From Niebla homalea (Eukaryota; Ascomycota; Lecanoromycetes; Lecanorales; Ramalinaceae): a DNA stretch of 64,000 bases. Both the position numbers and the translations under genes were made by a program. This document shows, in pieces, positions 53,724 to 64,000 of the stretch. The first letter of the stretch is position 1. Each line of letters opens with the position of its first letter. The notes under the pieces are model-generated. The model saw only the letters and a list, made by a program, of their open reading frames with translations, was not told the origin of the DNA and made no database searches. Location: positions 558,001 to 622,000 of the forward strand of contig JAHGAU010000009.1 in NCBI GenBank assembly GCA_019925105.1, given 5' to 3'.

Positions 53724-54217
53724 GAGCAACGACTTTGCTTTCTGCCCACATCTGAGAGCCTCGAGCGATGAGGTAGTGGATCGGATATTTCGTATTGTGT
53801 CCCCTGGTGCCGGGCATTCAGATCCGTTGGAGGAATGGCTCGAAAGGGAAGATAATTCGCATCTAAGTGGCAATATGAATCACTGCTGCTCCGAGTGCAC
53901 TACCAAGCTCACGTTCTGTGGGGACAATAATTATATTAGCATCATCGCGAAGCGCCTTCTGGGAGAGTGCGAGTCTCCGAAGGATGAGACATGGCTTCAA
54001 CAATGCGAATAGCACAACCACATAATACCCGCTATTTCTCGTTCAAATTGGAGGCCGAATTGAGGGAAGCGCAACCCAATATTTGTACAAAACCGCGGCT
54101 ACAGCCAACACGGAGCAGTATGTCTGGATCGCTCTTCACGCCACCGACCAGTCCTCTCAGATTTCAAATTCCCTTCATATGGTACGGGGTCTAGAAGATG
54201 CGCTAGACGCGCTATGA
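53677..54217 (+). pseudogene. Out-of-phase continuation of the 52980 gene
   Basis: Phase shift of +1: LQEYLSNESNDFAFCPHLRA, then SSDEVVDRIFRIVSPGAG, EEWLEREDNSHL, CCSECTTKLTFCGDNNYISI up to QQCE and TAG at 54010; after that a third phase reads VQIGGRIEGSATQYLYKTAA and TEQYVWIALHATDQSSQ to TGA 54215. The protein-like quality of all three phases in order indicates one ancestral gene bro­ken by two indels (or an indel plus an unread intron) and one stop. Decay or sequence error cannot be separated here. Confidence 0.5.
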
Positions 54218-54676
54218 TTCTCCCCGCAAGGCGTGTAAAGGAAGTATTTGGAATTTCCGTACGCAGATCCAAACGTCTATCAGTGACCAACCAGCCAACG
54301 CAGCGCTAAAAAGCAGGATTCAAAGCAGACGCAGGAACGGGCCCACGAAGGAGCCAATACGCATGACGATCTTCGGCGCTACGGAGAAAAGCGCACAAAT
54401 AGCTGAAATATGCCTCGGACTGCCAGATGAATGTGACGTAGATAGATGGTGTTGTATGTGGGGCAAAAGTCTGACAAGACAGTCGGTATGTGGGGTTGGG
54501 TGTTGTTTTTTGTACCACAGAAAGTATGGAGACGGCAATATATATCTATATTGCTTCCCATTTGCCCTTTCCTCTTTCTTTTATCCACGGCGAAGATCAA
54601 TCCATTCAATCCAAAAACAGAAAGATTCATTGAGAATCCAGATCTAACATATCAACAACTCGGCAACTCGGCCAAG
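54218..54676. other. Intergenic region upstream of the GFA gene
   Basis: 459 bp marking the right edge of the accessory island; the frame of the GFA gene is open upstream to 54446 but reads as leader. Nothing else seen. Confidence 0.5.
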
Positions 54677-55286
54677 ATGACTACCTACTACGGCAAGTGC
54701 CATTGCGGTCAGACCGAATGGGAAACAAAGCTCGACGGAGAAGGCCATGTTCTCTGGTGCGTCGTTTGACTTGGCGACTGCCGGTATTCAGGGGACCAAA
54801 CGAAGTTGACTCGCCTTCCTAGCCACTGTGATGCCTGCAAAGTCCTCTCTGGCGGCGAAAACACCATGAACCAGATGTCGAATGAGGGCGACCTCAAGAT
54901 CACCAAGGGTACCACCAAGACGTACACCTACACTGGTAATTCCGGTAATACTCCCATGAACTTACTCTCCTCCCATGTCCTGCTCGATACCCAGCCGTGC
55001 AGAAGCAATTGCTTCTCCAGCCAAGAATCATTCCTTTTCAGCCCCTGAAACATCTTCTGACAGATCTTCTTCCCTATCAGGCAAACCAGTGAACTGCTAC
55101 TACTGTCCGAACTGCACATCCCATGTTTACCACCATCAGACCGTGCTGGGCCCCAAGATCGTGGTCCGCACCAGCTTGTTGAAGGATAGCAAGGGCTTCC
55201 CGGTCGTGGCGGAGATCTTTGGAAAGGATCAGCTGAAGTGGCAGCCCAAGATTGCGGAGACGGTGTTTGAGGGGCCTCCTCAGTAG
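54677..55286 (+). CDS. GFA/CENP-V domain protein (glutathione-dependent formaldehyde-activating type)
   Basis: Small zinc-binding protein of the Gfa/CENP-V fold; substrate unknown for most fungal members. Exons 54677-54756, 54823-54944 and 55081-55286 (135 aa). Joins: GHVL-C-HCDACKVLSGG (TG/C split Cys) and TGNS-G-KPVNCYYC. The zinc ligands are all visible: CHCG near the start, CHCDAC, and CPNCTSHVYHH. The ending KDQLKWQPKIAET is typical of the fungal group. The middle intron of 136 nt is longer than its neighbours. Confidence 0.92.
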
Positions 55287-55581
55287 AGGTACTATCCGTC
55301 GACAACGTCTGACAGGAGTGACGGGATCGTCTCTTGCATCAACAATCCAATTGACATTAGCTATCACCGACCCGCCATGCCGTGTAGTCAGTGCCGGTGC
55401 CGGGCTGCAAGAGTTGTCACAGTAGCTTTGCACTAGAGCTACTCCTTTGAGCCAGGTTATTGCTCATGTATCACCAAGACGGCGGTCCCTCAAGACAACA
55501 GCAGCATTTGCCCTGCCCGTCTCAAGACTCCTGTGCCCGCCAAGGGTCATTTGTGTCGTTCATCGAAGTCCATCACCATTC

Positions 55582-56963
55582 TCACACCTTATGCTTCTTT
55601 GCCCGCATCTCGGCCATCCTCTCTTGCCACGACTCCTTCTCCAGGTCCTCCCGCAGTCCCGCCAGATCCGGCGGGATATGTCTCATTTGCACACTGGGGG
55701 CACTCTTTAGATACCTCAATTGCTCATGAATGCCCATCACGACACTCTGCAAGTAGACACTGCTGTTCTTGTTATCGTACTTTTTGTTATCCTCCAGCTT
55801 CGGGAATAACGTCTTCTCCCCCTTGAAATGCTCCATCAGCGGCATGTGCGCTGGCAAGCTCGGATGAATGACCTTGTCCGCTCCAATGCAAATGCTCGTC
55901 TCGTAGGCCCACGCTTTCGCCACATTGCGGGGGTGTAGCCGCCTCCGCCCAGGACCAGCAGTGGGACGCCTAGCCGTTTGACGAATTCGACGCAAGAGCC
56001 ATGGGCCTCCACATTCAGGTTGAAACAGCCTAGTCTGTCGCCGCCGAGGGAGTCGGCACCGCATTGGATGACGATGGCGGTGGGGCGATAGGTATCGTTG
56101 CATGGCCCAATGACATCCTTGAAAAGTTGACGGTACTGCTCGTCGTTGATACCGTCATTGAGGGGTACATTCAGAGCATGGTGCGCGCCAGGACTGCTAT
56201 TGTTCAAGGGCCCGGTATCGACAAGGGCGCCGGTGCCGGGGAAGAAGTCGGCGGGGGAGTACTTGTGAAAGGATACCGTCATGACACGATCGGTCGACCA
56301 AAACGCTTGTTCCACGCCATCACCATGGTGGACGTCGATGTCGATATACAGCACCCGCGGATGATGCAGAAGTAGCTGCAGAATGGCGAGCACGATGTCG
56401 TTGATATAGCAGAAGCCGCTCGCTTCGGTCTTCTTGGCGTGATGCAGCCCCCCAGACCAATTGATGGCGATGTCGGATTGGCTGTTGGTGAGCATGCGCG
56501 CAGCATTGAGTGACGCGCCACTGTACAAGGAGCAGTAGTCCCACAAGCCGTCAAAGATGGGGCAATCGTCACCGGTGCCGTAGAGGCAGGAGTCGCTTTC
56601 GGAGAGCTCGACGGCGTGGGCGGGGGTGACGGAATGGAGGAAGTCAATGTAGTCTTCCTTGTGGAAATCCGAGAGCTCTTCTGCGGTCGCGGCGCGGGGC
56701 TTGTAGATGTCCATTGCTTGGTGCATGCCGTACGAGAGGACGATCTTGTTTGTGAGGGTTAGACGCCATGGTTTCATGGGATGTCGTTGTCCGAAGTGCA
56801 TGTCCTCCATTTCGGGATTAGCATGGTAGGAGACAGTGTAACCTTTCGGTCGTCGGATGTTATTCTTGATAGCTTCCTGCTGAATCTTTTCATCATTGGT
56901 CAGCGTTGACGTGGAACCGCGCTGAGGGGTTTTGTAGTCTTGGACAATTGCGACTTTGGTCAT
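55582..56963 (-). CDS. HOS2: Class I histone deacetylase Hos2 (one-base frame break)
   Basis: Zinc-dependent deacetylase of the Set3C/Rpd3-type complexes in the nucleus. The ATG at 56963 begins [16 protein letters not shown]. Class I core: [52 protein letters not shown] (HH catalytic pair), [13 protein letters not shown] (metal Asp and His), [39 protein letters not shown]. Right after GYTP the frame is lost: a run of five G at 55929-55933 (plus strand) must be six to read [18 protein letters not shown]. With that base the protein is 460 aa, ends in [12 protein letters not shown] and keeps the Hos2-type tail ([14 protein letters not shown]). Without it the protein would end shortly after 55836. 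A consensus error is most likely. Confidence 0.92.
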
Positions 56964-57655
56964 TGTGCTGGGGCGCAACGTGCCTGGGGCGCGGTGCGCG
57001 ATTGTGGGGAAATATGGGCAAGATGTAAAAACGGAGCCAACGATGACATCTTCAAGTGATATAGCTCTATCATACGAGGAGCGATATTGTCAAGCGACAG
57101 TGAACCAGGACCATCTGAGCCAGGACCTTATTGGGCTGCCCAGAAATCTTGATGCGGTCACTGTCCAGAAGAGAGAGGCTTTTGTTTGTCAGCCTTGTGG
57201 CGCCCCTTTTTCTTTTTTACGGAAAGGCCTCGGGGCGGCATGCATTTCATCAAGAACAGACTCCGTACATCCTTTACCATCAATCCAAAGGTAAGATACA
57301 AATCTTCCATTTACTTAGATTCGCCTGTGAAAGGCACTGTTGTGTCAACACTGCCGATAAGTCCATTCTTCCGCTAGACACTGGGTTGCCTTCTCCGTAC
57401 TTGCACTGCTGTAGATTATTAACAGTGATTTGAGGCTTGCCGCAATCATCGACACTTGCGAATGCAACAGCTACAGAAGTAGAGGTAAAAGTGATAACCA
57501 TTTGTTCCTTTGGGAAAGATACAATCTCTGCATTCAATAGAATCCTAGCGGGTTGTCATACAATTACGCGCTTTGTCAGCAGGGTTCATTGAGTTGAGAT
57601 CCTGCTTTCATCGTGGACAACTCGAAAAGAAACATCCTACACGCAAAGTATAGTC
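56964..57655. promoter_or_regulatory. Divergent promoter region HOS2 / ING
   Basis: 692 bp between start codons facing away from each other; nothing else recognised. Confidence 0.5.
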
Positions 57656-58921
57656 ATGACCGAAGACGCAGCGACAGTTCTTGAGGACTGGGTCCAAACA
57701 GTGGCCAATCTGCCTGCAGAGATTCAACACGTCCTGGAGGAAATCCAGGCCAAGGACAAACTCACCACTGATTACCGCACTCAGATACTCGCCAAAGACA
57801 ACAGCATTCAGAAACACATCAAAGCGAACGGGTGCGGCGTAGCATACCCCAAAGAGGCAGCTCACTGCAAAGCTGTCGGCGAATTGTATGAGAAAGCCTC
57901 AATCCTCCAACATGAAAAGGTCGCCCTCGGAGACCGCGCTGCTACCCTGCTGGACCGGCAGATCAAGCGCCTGGATGTCAAGATCCGTGACCTCCAGAAT
58001 GAAGGCTCTATCCAGCCAGATCCGCAACTTCCCTCGCTCCTGACCAATCATTCCGTCAACACCCACTTACTCCCTATATCATCCATCTCAGCGGGAGCCA
58101 ACGGCAATACACCGCTCAATGCCGTCAACGGAGCCACGGGCAACTCGTCAACGATCGCGAACTCCAACATCCAACGGCTAGTGCAACCATCCTCGGCTAA
58201 TCACCGACAGCAATCCCCCCTGTCCACCGCCGCGGCCATCCAAGCCCACAACATCTCTGCATCCCGTCAAAATGCCCGCTCCCCCTCGGTCGACAACCCC
58301 AACTCCAAACGCCGCCGTCTCAACCCAGGAGGCCACCTCAACGCCCCCGCCACATCATCCTCGCTCCGCCAATCCTCACTGGGGCCGGGAATTCCACGCA
58401 CAGGGCTCGACGGCACGTCTCGCGGTTCCTCCGCCGGCCCACTGGCGCGCCCCAGCAAGAAAGGCGGGAACGTCCGTGGAGGCAGCGTAGCAGCAGCGGC
58501 AGGTGCAGCAGCAGCAGCGGTGCCCCAGCGCGTCAACCATCTAAACCCCATTTCCGGCAACAAGAAACCCGGCCCGGCAGCCCGCCGGCGGAATGCACGG
58601 CAGGCATCCGGCACCCCTGCATCGACCAAGGATGAGGACGTGAGCATGCACGACGGCAATTCCGAGGACGCCGACGGCGATGAAGACGACGTCATGGAGG
58701 AGGCAGGAGAGCGCGAGGAAGGTGATGGGGAGGAGGACGAGGACGATGAGGGCGAAGGGGATGATCGCAAGTATTGCACGTGCAGGAGCGTGAGCTATGG
58801 GAATATGGTGGCGTGCGATAATGATGCTTGTCCGTATGAGTGGTTCCATTGGAGCTGTGTGGGCATCACGAGCGAGCCCAAGGGGAAGTGGTTCTGTCCG
58901 GAGTGTAGGCCGAGGAAGTAG
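57656..58921 (+). CDS. ING-family PHD-finger protein (Pho23/Yng2 type)
   Basis: Subunit of histone acetyltransferase or deacetylase complexes that reads H3K4 methylation. Single exon, 421 aa. The N-terminal ING domain (1-115) is helical: [20 protein letters not shown], then EEIQAKDK, and later [20 protein letters not shown]. The middle is a Ser/Asn/Ala-rich linker with [11 protein letters not shown] and an Asp/Glu-rich stretch. The C-terminal PHD finger is complete: [18 protein letters not shown], then [13 protein letters not shown] and KGKWFCPEC (C4-H-C3), with the Tyr and Trp that form the methyl-lysine cage. Sequence alone does not separate Pho23 from Yng2. The divergent HOS2 neighbour acts in the same process, but shared regulation is inference. 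Confidence 0.92.
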   Translation: MTEDAATVLEDWVQTVANLPAEIQHVLEEIQAKDKLTTDYRTQILAKDNSIQKHIKANGCGVAYPKEAAHCKAVGELYEKASILQHEKVALGDRAATLLDRQIKRLDVKIRDLQNEGSIQPDPQLPSLLTNHSVNTHLLPISSISAGANGNTPLNAVNGATGNSSTIANSNIQRLVQPSSANHRQQSPLSTAAAIQAHNISASRQNARSPSVDNPNSKRRRLNPGGHLNAPATSSSLRQSSLGPGIPRTGLDGTSRGSSAGPLARPSKKGGNVRGGSVAAAAGAAAAAVPQRVNHLNPISGNKKPGPAARRRNARQASGTPASTKDEDVSMHDGNSEDADGDEDDVMEEAGEREEGDGEEDEDDEGEGDDRKYCTCRSVSYGNMVACDNDACPYEWFHWSCVGITSEPKGKWFCPECRPRK

Positions 58922-59416
58922 GGGGAGTGGTGATCTTGGGGAGGAAGTGGGGGGGGAGGAAATGGATTGATAAGGAATTACAAGTTCTGTTGGAATAGGT
59001 GGTCGTGCAAAGCTTTGCAACATACTCATGCTGTTTTCTCAATGAATCCAACTTTTTCTTCTCTACGGTAACCCCTCCCAAGGGCGTTTCTGGTGCTTCA
59101 GAAGACCTCGATGAAGCCTGGTGAAAACAACATTCTCACCGGATTCAGGGCTCGATGGCCGAAGCGACAGATTCCCCTTTTCCATGGACGTAGGGCTGAG
59201 TTGATACAGCTCGTGATAGATAGTTCAAAAGCCACAGATTCCCCACCTGAGTGGCGTTTCTGGAAACCCTGATGCACGCTTTATTGAGTATTGGGTAGAC
59301 GTGCCAAATGCTGGAGCTGAGCGCGCGTGCTAGGTATCTGCTTCATGAAATCATAAGAACCGACACTCTCCTCCGCCTTCTCCCATCCCCCTCTCGACTT
59401 TCACCCCTTTCCCCCT
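58922..59416. other. Convergent 3' region, ING / OSBP
   Basis: 495 bp between stop codons; G-rich just after the ING stop. No gene seen. Confidence 0.5.
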
Positions 59417-61100
59417 TCATAGTGGTTTCGCATCTACAAACTCATCCACATCACTCGTCAAAGTATCAACTCGCTTGAGGGGTTGTCCCGGCTGTAAAGG
59501 CTCTTGTAAACCTGCCGGTGCATTCGTTGGTTGTGACATCACAGAATGCGTTTGTGTTGGTGCTTGGGGAACAGCTGATGTGGCGGGCTGGTCGAAGTCG
59601 ATGAGGCTTCCTTGGGCGGCGGTAGGTGGTGGTGGTGCCGGGTGACCGTTAGAATTCAGCGCGGGCATTGGGGGTTGGCCTTCCAGGATCGGTGCTATCG
59701 ACAGGATCTGTTGAGCCTTCATTTCGGGTGTTGAACCGTCACTGTAGCTTATGTCAATATCTCCCAGTTTCAATGTTGGCTAGGGTGTTAGTGCGGCCTT
59801 ACATGTCAGCATCGAGTATCCAATCTAGATCCTCCTCCCCCTCTTCAGAGCCGCCGGGGCCGCCCCTCACTTTTCTGAAATACCTGGGCTGCCATTCAAC
59901 TCCGGATTCTTGCCTCTGGGCAGCCTCTTCTCGTTGGCGTTCCTCGATCTTAGACTTTTCGTCTGTGGCAGCGATATGGTTGGACTCTTTGATTGCTTGG
60001 ACAGTCTTCAGCCACAACTTTTGCGATTCACGTTCCTCTTGCTCTTCCAGCGGTCGCACGAGTGGCGGAGTATGCTTTGCAGACGCCCCGTTGAACAAGA
60101 CCTCCTTTTGACCAGTCTATCATCCATGTTAGTAAGCTTGCACACAACCATACGCCGGTGAGCATACCATGACATTCTTGGCGATCATCTCGCCACTCCA
60201 CATTCCCGACAACTCGTAAAGGGTGTCTCCTGTCCTGTCGTTCTTGATGACTCCGCCTATGGCATTGTATGTTCCACCAAAGTAGCCCTTGGTCTTGAAT
60301 TCGATATCTGCCGAGAGTCCGGTTTCGGGACATCGTACATAGCTGTGATCACCCAATTCGTACTTCATCTTTCCGAAAAGTATGCCTCGCGCATACATGT
60401 TTGGTTGGGTGAGGAAACTTGGAGGGATAGTTAGTCTTCTGAGTTATCAGCCGATCTGAAGTCCATACTATTTTTCTCCGCCTTTTGACGTGCCTCGATT
60501 CATGAATCGCAGTACGCCCACGCCCTCCATCATGCTTGCTGCTGAGTTGCCAAGAAACTTACTTCGCGGTTTCAGAGCGCCGTCTATCCGAATGTTGTGT
60601 TCGGGGGCCATGAAGAAGTAACTGGATTTAGGAGGATGGTGGCAAGTCTGCTCCGAGATGTAATAGCCTTTAGTGTTGTCTGGATAGTCCCAATAGCAGG
60701 TGAAAGTCTCGCCAAGGATGGGATTTAAAGGCTTCTTGACCCCTCTTCAAAAGTGTCAGTGAAAGAGCCAATGTTGACTTCTGGGGGATCTCCCTCACGG
60801 AGGTTTGATGTGCCACCCACTCAGATAGAATCTGACGACGGAGAGGAAGCGTGCGACAGGATCGTCTATGTCGGGCATTGGGAGAAGGGTTTCAGGATGA
60901 GCCATGAAGCTTTCATTGTGTCAATTTACCAGGACGGCAATTCTAGAGGGAGGATAACAAATACTTTGTTATTCTCTCCAGCATGGATCTGGGCTCGAGG
61001 ATGAAGGTGGGTAGGGTGACCCTGCTCAAGTCTGCGCCAGGGCGCAATTGGGAGATGATGTGAGACAGTACTGTTGGAGAAGTCACTTTGGACGGTTGCC
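59417..61100 (-). CDS. Oxysterol-binding protein (ORD domain), 5' exon(s) unresolved
   Basis: Lipid-transfer protein exchanging sterol or phosphatidylserine for PI4P at membrane contacts. Supported exons: 61100-60959, 60909-60799, 60744-60469, 60417-60168, 60116-59803 and 59741-59417, at least 471 aa. All phases agree: KY-F-FMAHPE, HIKPP-GVKKPLNPILGE, GGEKY-FLTQPN, NVM-TGQKEVLFNG, LDAD-DGSTPE region. Signature: the start of the ORD at SQLRPGADLSRVTLPTFILE, then SMLERITK, GVKKPLNPILGETF, SEQTCHHPPKSSYF (HHPP for PI4P), FLGNSAASMMEG and WSGEMIAKNVM. The acceptor of the last exon could also be at 59747. The first exon probably lies between 61110 and 61310, but no join is convincing; the 5' end is therefore open. 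Confidence 0.88.
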
Positions 61101-62064
61101 CTGTCGAAGAAGAGGTTTATTCTCGTACCATTGCCCTGATCAGGCTCTACAACTGAGACAGAGTCAACATGTGGGATTAACGAATGCACTGAAGTTCTGT
61201 CGGCCAACCTGTCTCATCTTCCCCACCAGCTTGATCGGATCGGCTCTCGTCTACTGACTTCTCTGTTTCCCATGTCATTAGCAGACCACGCAAGTATTAC
61301 CGGTTGGCTAGAAGTTTGACTGACTGCTCAGCGACAGTCGCCGCGGCTCGCCGTGGATGTGGTGCCCGAGGGGCATATTGTATTTATTTCGAAAGCTAAA
61401 TTGAACAGCGGAGGCAAAGTATTTGGTGAACCCTTGGGTCGTGTAGAGGATTCTCTAGATCATGACTGCAGCATGAGTGTTTTGGAGAGAAATAGATGCT
61501 GTGGGATGAACGAGTTGTTGTCCAAGAAACTGTGTTCGCATGATCTGCTGAGAGCCTGCTTCGGCTACTGCTGCAAAGTGACGCAGCCTGAGGTCTCACC
61601 AGTTTGCTTGGCGCCTACCGTTTCGAAGCCGTTGGGGTTCGATTCCGCTTCGGCTTTCGCGAATTGATATTTACCTCAGTCCGAATCTCAATCTCATACT
61701 ATTCAAGCAAAAGAGCCCACCAAGTCTTAGGAGAGTATCATGTGGCTGTGTATGATGGCTGTCAGGCTGTCAGGCTTCTTCAATTGGCAAGTGAAGTTTG
61801 TTGCCTGAAACTACTGGAGTGTTCGTAATCTGCTTCGATACTACTTTCAGCGGACTATGCGCATATGGGACCGTGTCTCGATTTAATTCCCCTCGAATCG
61901 TTTGCACCAGTGTTCTTGAGACGTAAGGACGGTTTTTGCATGTACAAGGACGCTATTGTCTATCCCCCAATTGTCCTCCGTTGACTTGAAATCCTCAACA
62001 TGATATTGGCTGAGAATGCCACATTGGTTGTATCCCAAATGAGCCTCAGGGGAGCGAGGTCAGT
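61101..62064. other. Region upstream of OSBP and the DUF7730-like gene
   Basis: 964 bp. Its left part probably holds the first exon of the OSBP gene. A plus-strand frame at 61353-61667 has no protein-like features. A T-loop-like GGTTCGATTCC at about 61636 is not part of a foldable tRNA. Confidence 0.4.
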
Positions 62065-63132
62065 ATGAGATTCAAAATGTGGCCACCAGGCACAGGAAAA
62101 CGCTTTGGTGATCTAGAAGATTTCCTACATTTGTTAAAAGAGCGTCAAGAGAATGCCCCTTTGCTGCTGGCGGAAGTCAGTGCTTCACCTTTGCCAAGAG
62201 AGAGGCCTCGAACTCATGAGCTGAACAAACCAAAGCTCCACTCACTGCGAAGGAGATTGCTGGGGAGACGATGTGAGCAGCAGCGTTGTGATGAAAATGC
62301 ATTCTTTCAGTCACAAAGCTTTCTGCTTGCATCCTTACCCTTGGAGATCAGGTCACAAATTTGGTCATATGCTCTAGGCGGGAACACGCTGCATGTTGTG
62401 ACTGCAAAGAAGAGGCTTGTGGCTTTGCGTTGTCCTCATGGACAGGAGGGCCTGGCTAATCATCCTCGGGATTGCTACGGTCGAAAGGATCGCAGTGCTA
62501 TTTGGTTTCCAGGGCACTACATAGGCCCCAGTCTGGAATCAACAGCCTGCCCGACAACTCTCCTGTCCCTACCGAAGACATGTCGCTTTCTGTGAGTCTC
62601 ACCAAAGCCTGCGCCCAGAACAAATCCGCACAAAGGCTCACTTGGCTTCAGATACTTTGAGACCATCAACATGATATATGAGCTGAACAAATTTGATTTC
62701 AACGAGCTTGACCCCATCATCTATCTACCCCGTACCATTCGATCCTCGCAAACCCGCTTGATTCGATATGTCCGCCTCGAATGCCACATCTGGTATGATT
62801 GCCAAGGAACGATACCGTCCTGCTACACCGGCTTATCACAATCTGAGTGGCCACCCATCCCACACCAAATATCTACCTGGACCGAGGCCTGCAACGCTCT
62901 GGCTCAAATGACTGCGCTTCGGGATCTTCGCATTACTCTAAATTCTGCCTATGCTCCATGCCTATGCGACCTCCCTGACTACACTCATCCACACGAGAAA
63001 ACCCAGCTTCTCGACTCGCTACGCAACGTACGCGCCTCGGACAGCTTTGAGGTCTTCGTCTACTGGGCCTACGATGATCCACCGAGGCTTGACGTGCCAT
63101 TTGAGCTCAAGTATTACCGGGATCGTCGTTGA
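62065..63132 (+). CDS. DUF7730-like F-box-related fungal protein
   Basis: Exons 62065-62591 and 62652-63132 (335 aa); the 60-nt intron (GTGAGT..TTCAG) joins LPKTCRF-L-YFETINMIYE. The pattern SFLLASLPLEIRSQIWSYAL, then GGNTLHVV, LSLPKTCR and YELNKFDFNELDPIIYLPRT is that of the large filamentous-fungal group annotated DUF7730, whose start resembles an F-box. Substrate or partners unknown. The first 80 residues are poorly conserved and basic. Confidence 0.82.
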
Positions 63133-63283
63133 GAACATACTCTATGAAGGCCATATCCTTACGTATTATCATCCATAGGATGATGATCGCTGCTGTGCTA
63201 CCCTCAACACCAATCGACTAGGAGCAATCATGGAAATCAACTCGGTGCGCTGCAATGATGATCTCGCAATACGTAGAGGTATT

Positions 63284-64000
63284 TCAGAACGTAGAAGAAG
63301 TCAGATAATGCATATATTCATGGCGTATTTTTATCATCCGCATTTCCACCATCATCATCACCCCCTCATGCTCCTTCCTGCCCTCATCGGGGATCCCCTG
63401 CTCCCTCCTCCTCCTCTCCACCCACTCCCCCAACCCCCTCCAAACCTCCTCCTTCTCATGCAGTCTCATCCCCGCCGCAAGCCCACTCGTAGTTGTAGCC
63501 ACAAACACACTTGCCCCCGCCCATCCCCCCTCCTCATCCCCACCCCCCACCACCCTCAATCACCCCCATATTCTCCCCACCATCCTGCCACCCATACCGA
63601 AACTCCCCCTTCCCCATCCCCCTCCGATGCCTCACCCTCCACACCGCTTCCCAAATCCCCTTGCCCACAATACACACGCTCTCGGGCCTCCACTCCCGCA
63701 CCTTGGCTTCCAGCACCGCCACCCCGGCATCCATCTCCGCCTTGCTCAACCCACTCCCATCGCGCGTCGGGCGTGCTACCAGGTTCGTGAAACCCAAGCC
63801 GTACGCGCGCGGCAGACGGCGGTCGTCGGCGGGGAGGCACAAGCGCGGGGTGCAGCGGGATCGGTGGAGGAGCCTCCAGAAGAGGTTGGAAGGGTGGGCG
63901 TAGGCGTGGCCGGCGGCGGCGGTGCGGAGGCCCGGGTTGAGCCCGATGAAGAGGGTGATCAGGTTCGGGAGGAGGGAGTCGGTTAGGTTGTTGTTGATGG
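63284..64000 (-). CDS. Mismatch-specific uracil/thymine DNA glycosylase (MUG/TDG), 5' end outside the window
   Basis: Removes U or T mispaired with G; nuclear base-excision repair. The minus frame enters at the right edge with DSLLPNLITLFIGLNPGLRT, which carries the family GLNPG motif (Asn activates water), then GHAYAHPSNLFWRLL, YGLGFTNLVARPT, CIVGKGIWEAVWR. The expected next block VFVATTTSGLAAG is in a different phase: the frame must shift by one base between about 63575 and 63535, in a stretch with C runs (63543-63548 on the plus strand). With the shift the protein continues through EKEEVWRGLGEWVERRRREQ to a stop at 63284. The gene is missing its start. Confidence 0.88.

Noticed and set aside
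54363..54647. 94-codon plus-strand frame
   Set aside because: Cys- and Phe-rich with no pattern; it lies in the leader region of the GFA gene.
61630..61650. T-loop-like GGTTCGATTCC
   Set aside because: The flanking bases do not form a T stem and no acceptor or anticodon arm can be drawn, so not a tRNA.
61353..61667. 105-codon plus-strand frame
   Set aside because: Composition is not protein-like, no domain, and it lies in the promoter region of the OSBP gene.
1..64000. CRISPR arrays, rRNA operons, bacterial-type operons or ribosome binding sites
   Set aside because: None seen; the window is eukaryotic nuclear DNA with spliceosomal introns.

Overview
The window is nuclear DNA of a filamentous ascomycete (Pezizomycotina, most likely a dothideomycete; the class is an inference). 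Genes are dense and protein-coding, introns are mostly 47-110 nt with GT..AG borders and CTAAC/CTGAC-like branch sites, and the gene set is fungal: Nox NADPH oxidase, tricalbin, SPA2, HMG-CoA reductase, class I photolyase and a HeLo-like/pseudokinase protein. Gene models were built by reading splice junctions by eye; junctions that keep frame and restore a conserved motif are the best supported.

Layout. 1-40.7 kb is conserved housekeeping sequence: Nox oxidase (cut by the left edge), an uncharacterised protein, tricalbin, an HNH protein, Ssu72, an SH3 adaptor (Nbp2-like), a cyclophilin with probable dual targeting, exosome subunit Rrp41 head-to-head with an ERCC6L2-like SNF2 ATPase, a purine-cytosine permease, polarisome scaffold SPA2, HMG-CoA reductase, a small basic protein, nicotinamidase, a secreted LPMO-like protein, a CPD photolyase and ribosomal protein S21.

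About 41-54.2 kb is an accessory island: AT-rich stretches, reading frames broken by stops that fit C-to-T change (TGA for CGA, TAG for CAG, TAA for CAA, as expected of repeat-induced point mutation), an inverted repeat, a MADS-like relic, and a decayed DUF3435 tyrosine recombinase, the family that contains the captains of Starship giant transposons. Inside it sit two intact, divergently transcribed genes: a Ser/Thr kinase fused to seven nearly identical WD40 repeats, and a HeLo-like domain fused to a pseudokinase. Together they look like a fungal non-self-recognition or regulated cell-death locus, possibly cargo of an old Starship-like element.

54.2-64 kb returns to conserved genes: a GFA-domain protein, Hos2-type histone deacetylase, an ING-family PHD protein, an oxysterol-binding protein, a DUF7730-like protein and a mismatch-specific uracil/thymine DNA glycosylase (cut by the right edge). 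Three conserved genes (HMG-CoA reductase, Hos2, DNA glycosylase) carry apparent single-base frame breaks, two of them in or beside G/C homopolymers, which points to consensus sequence errors rather than real mutations.
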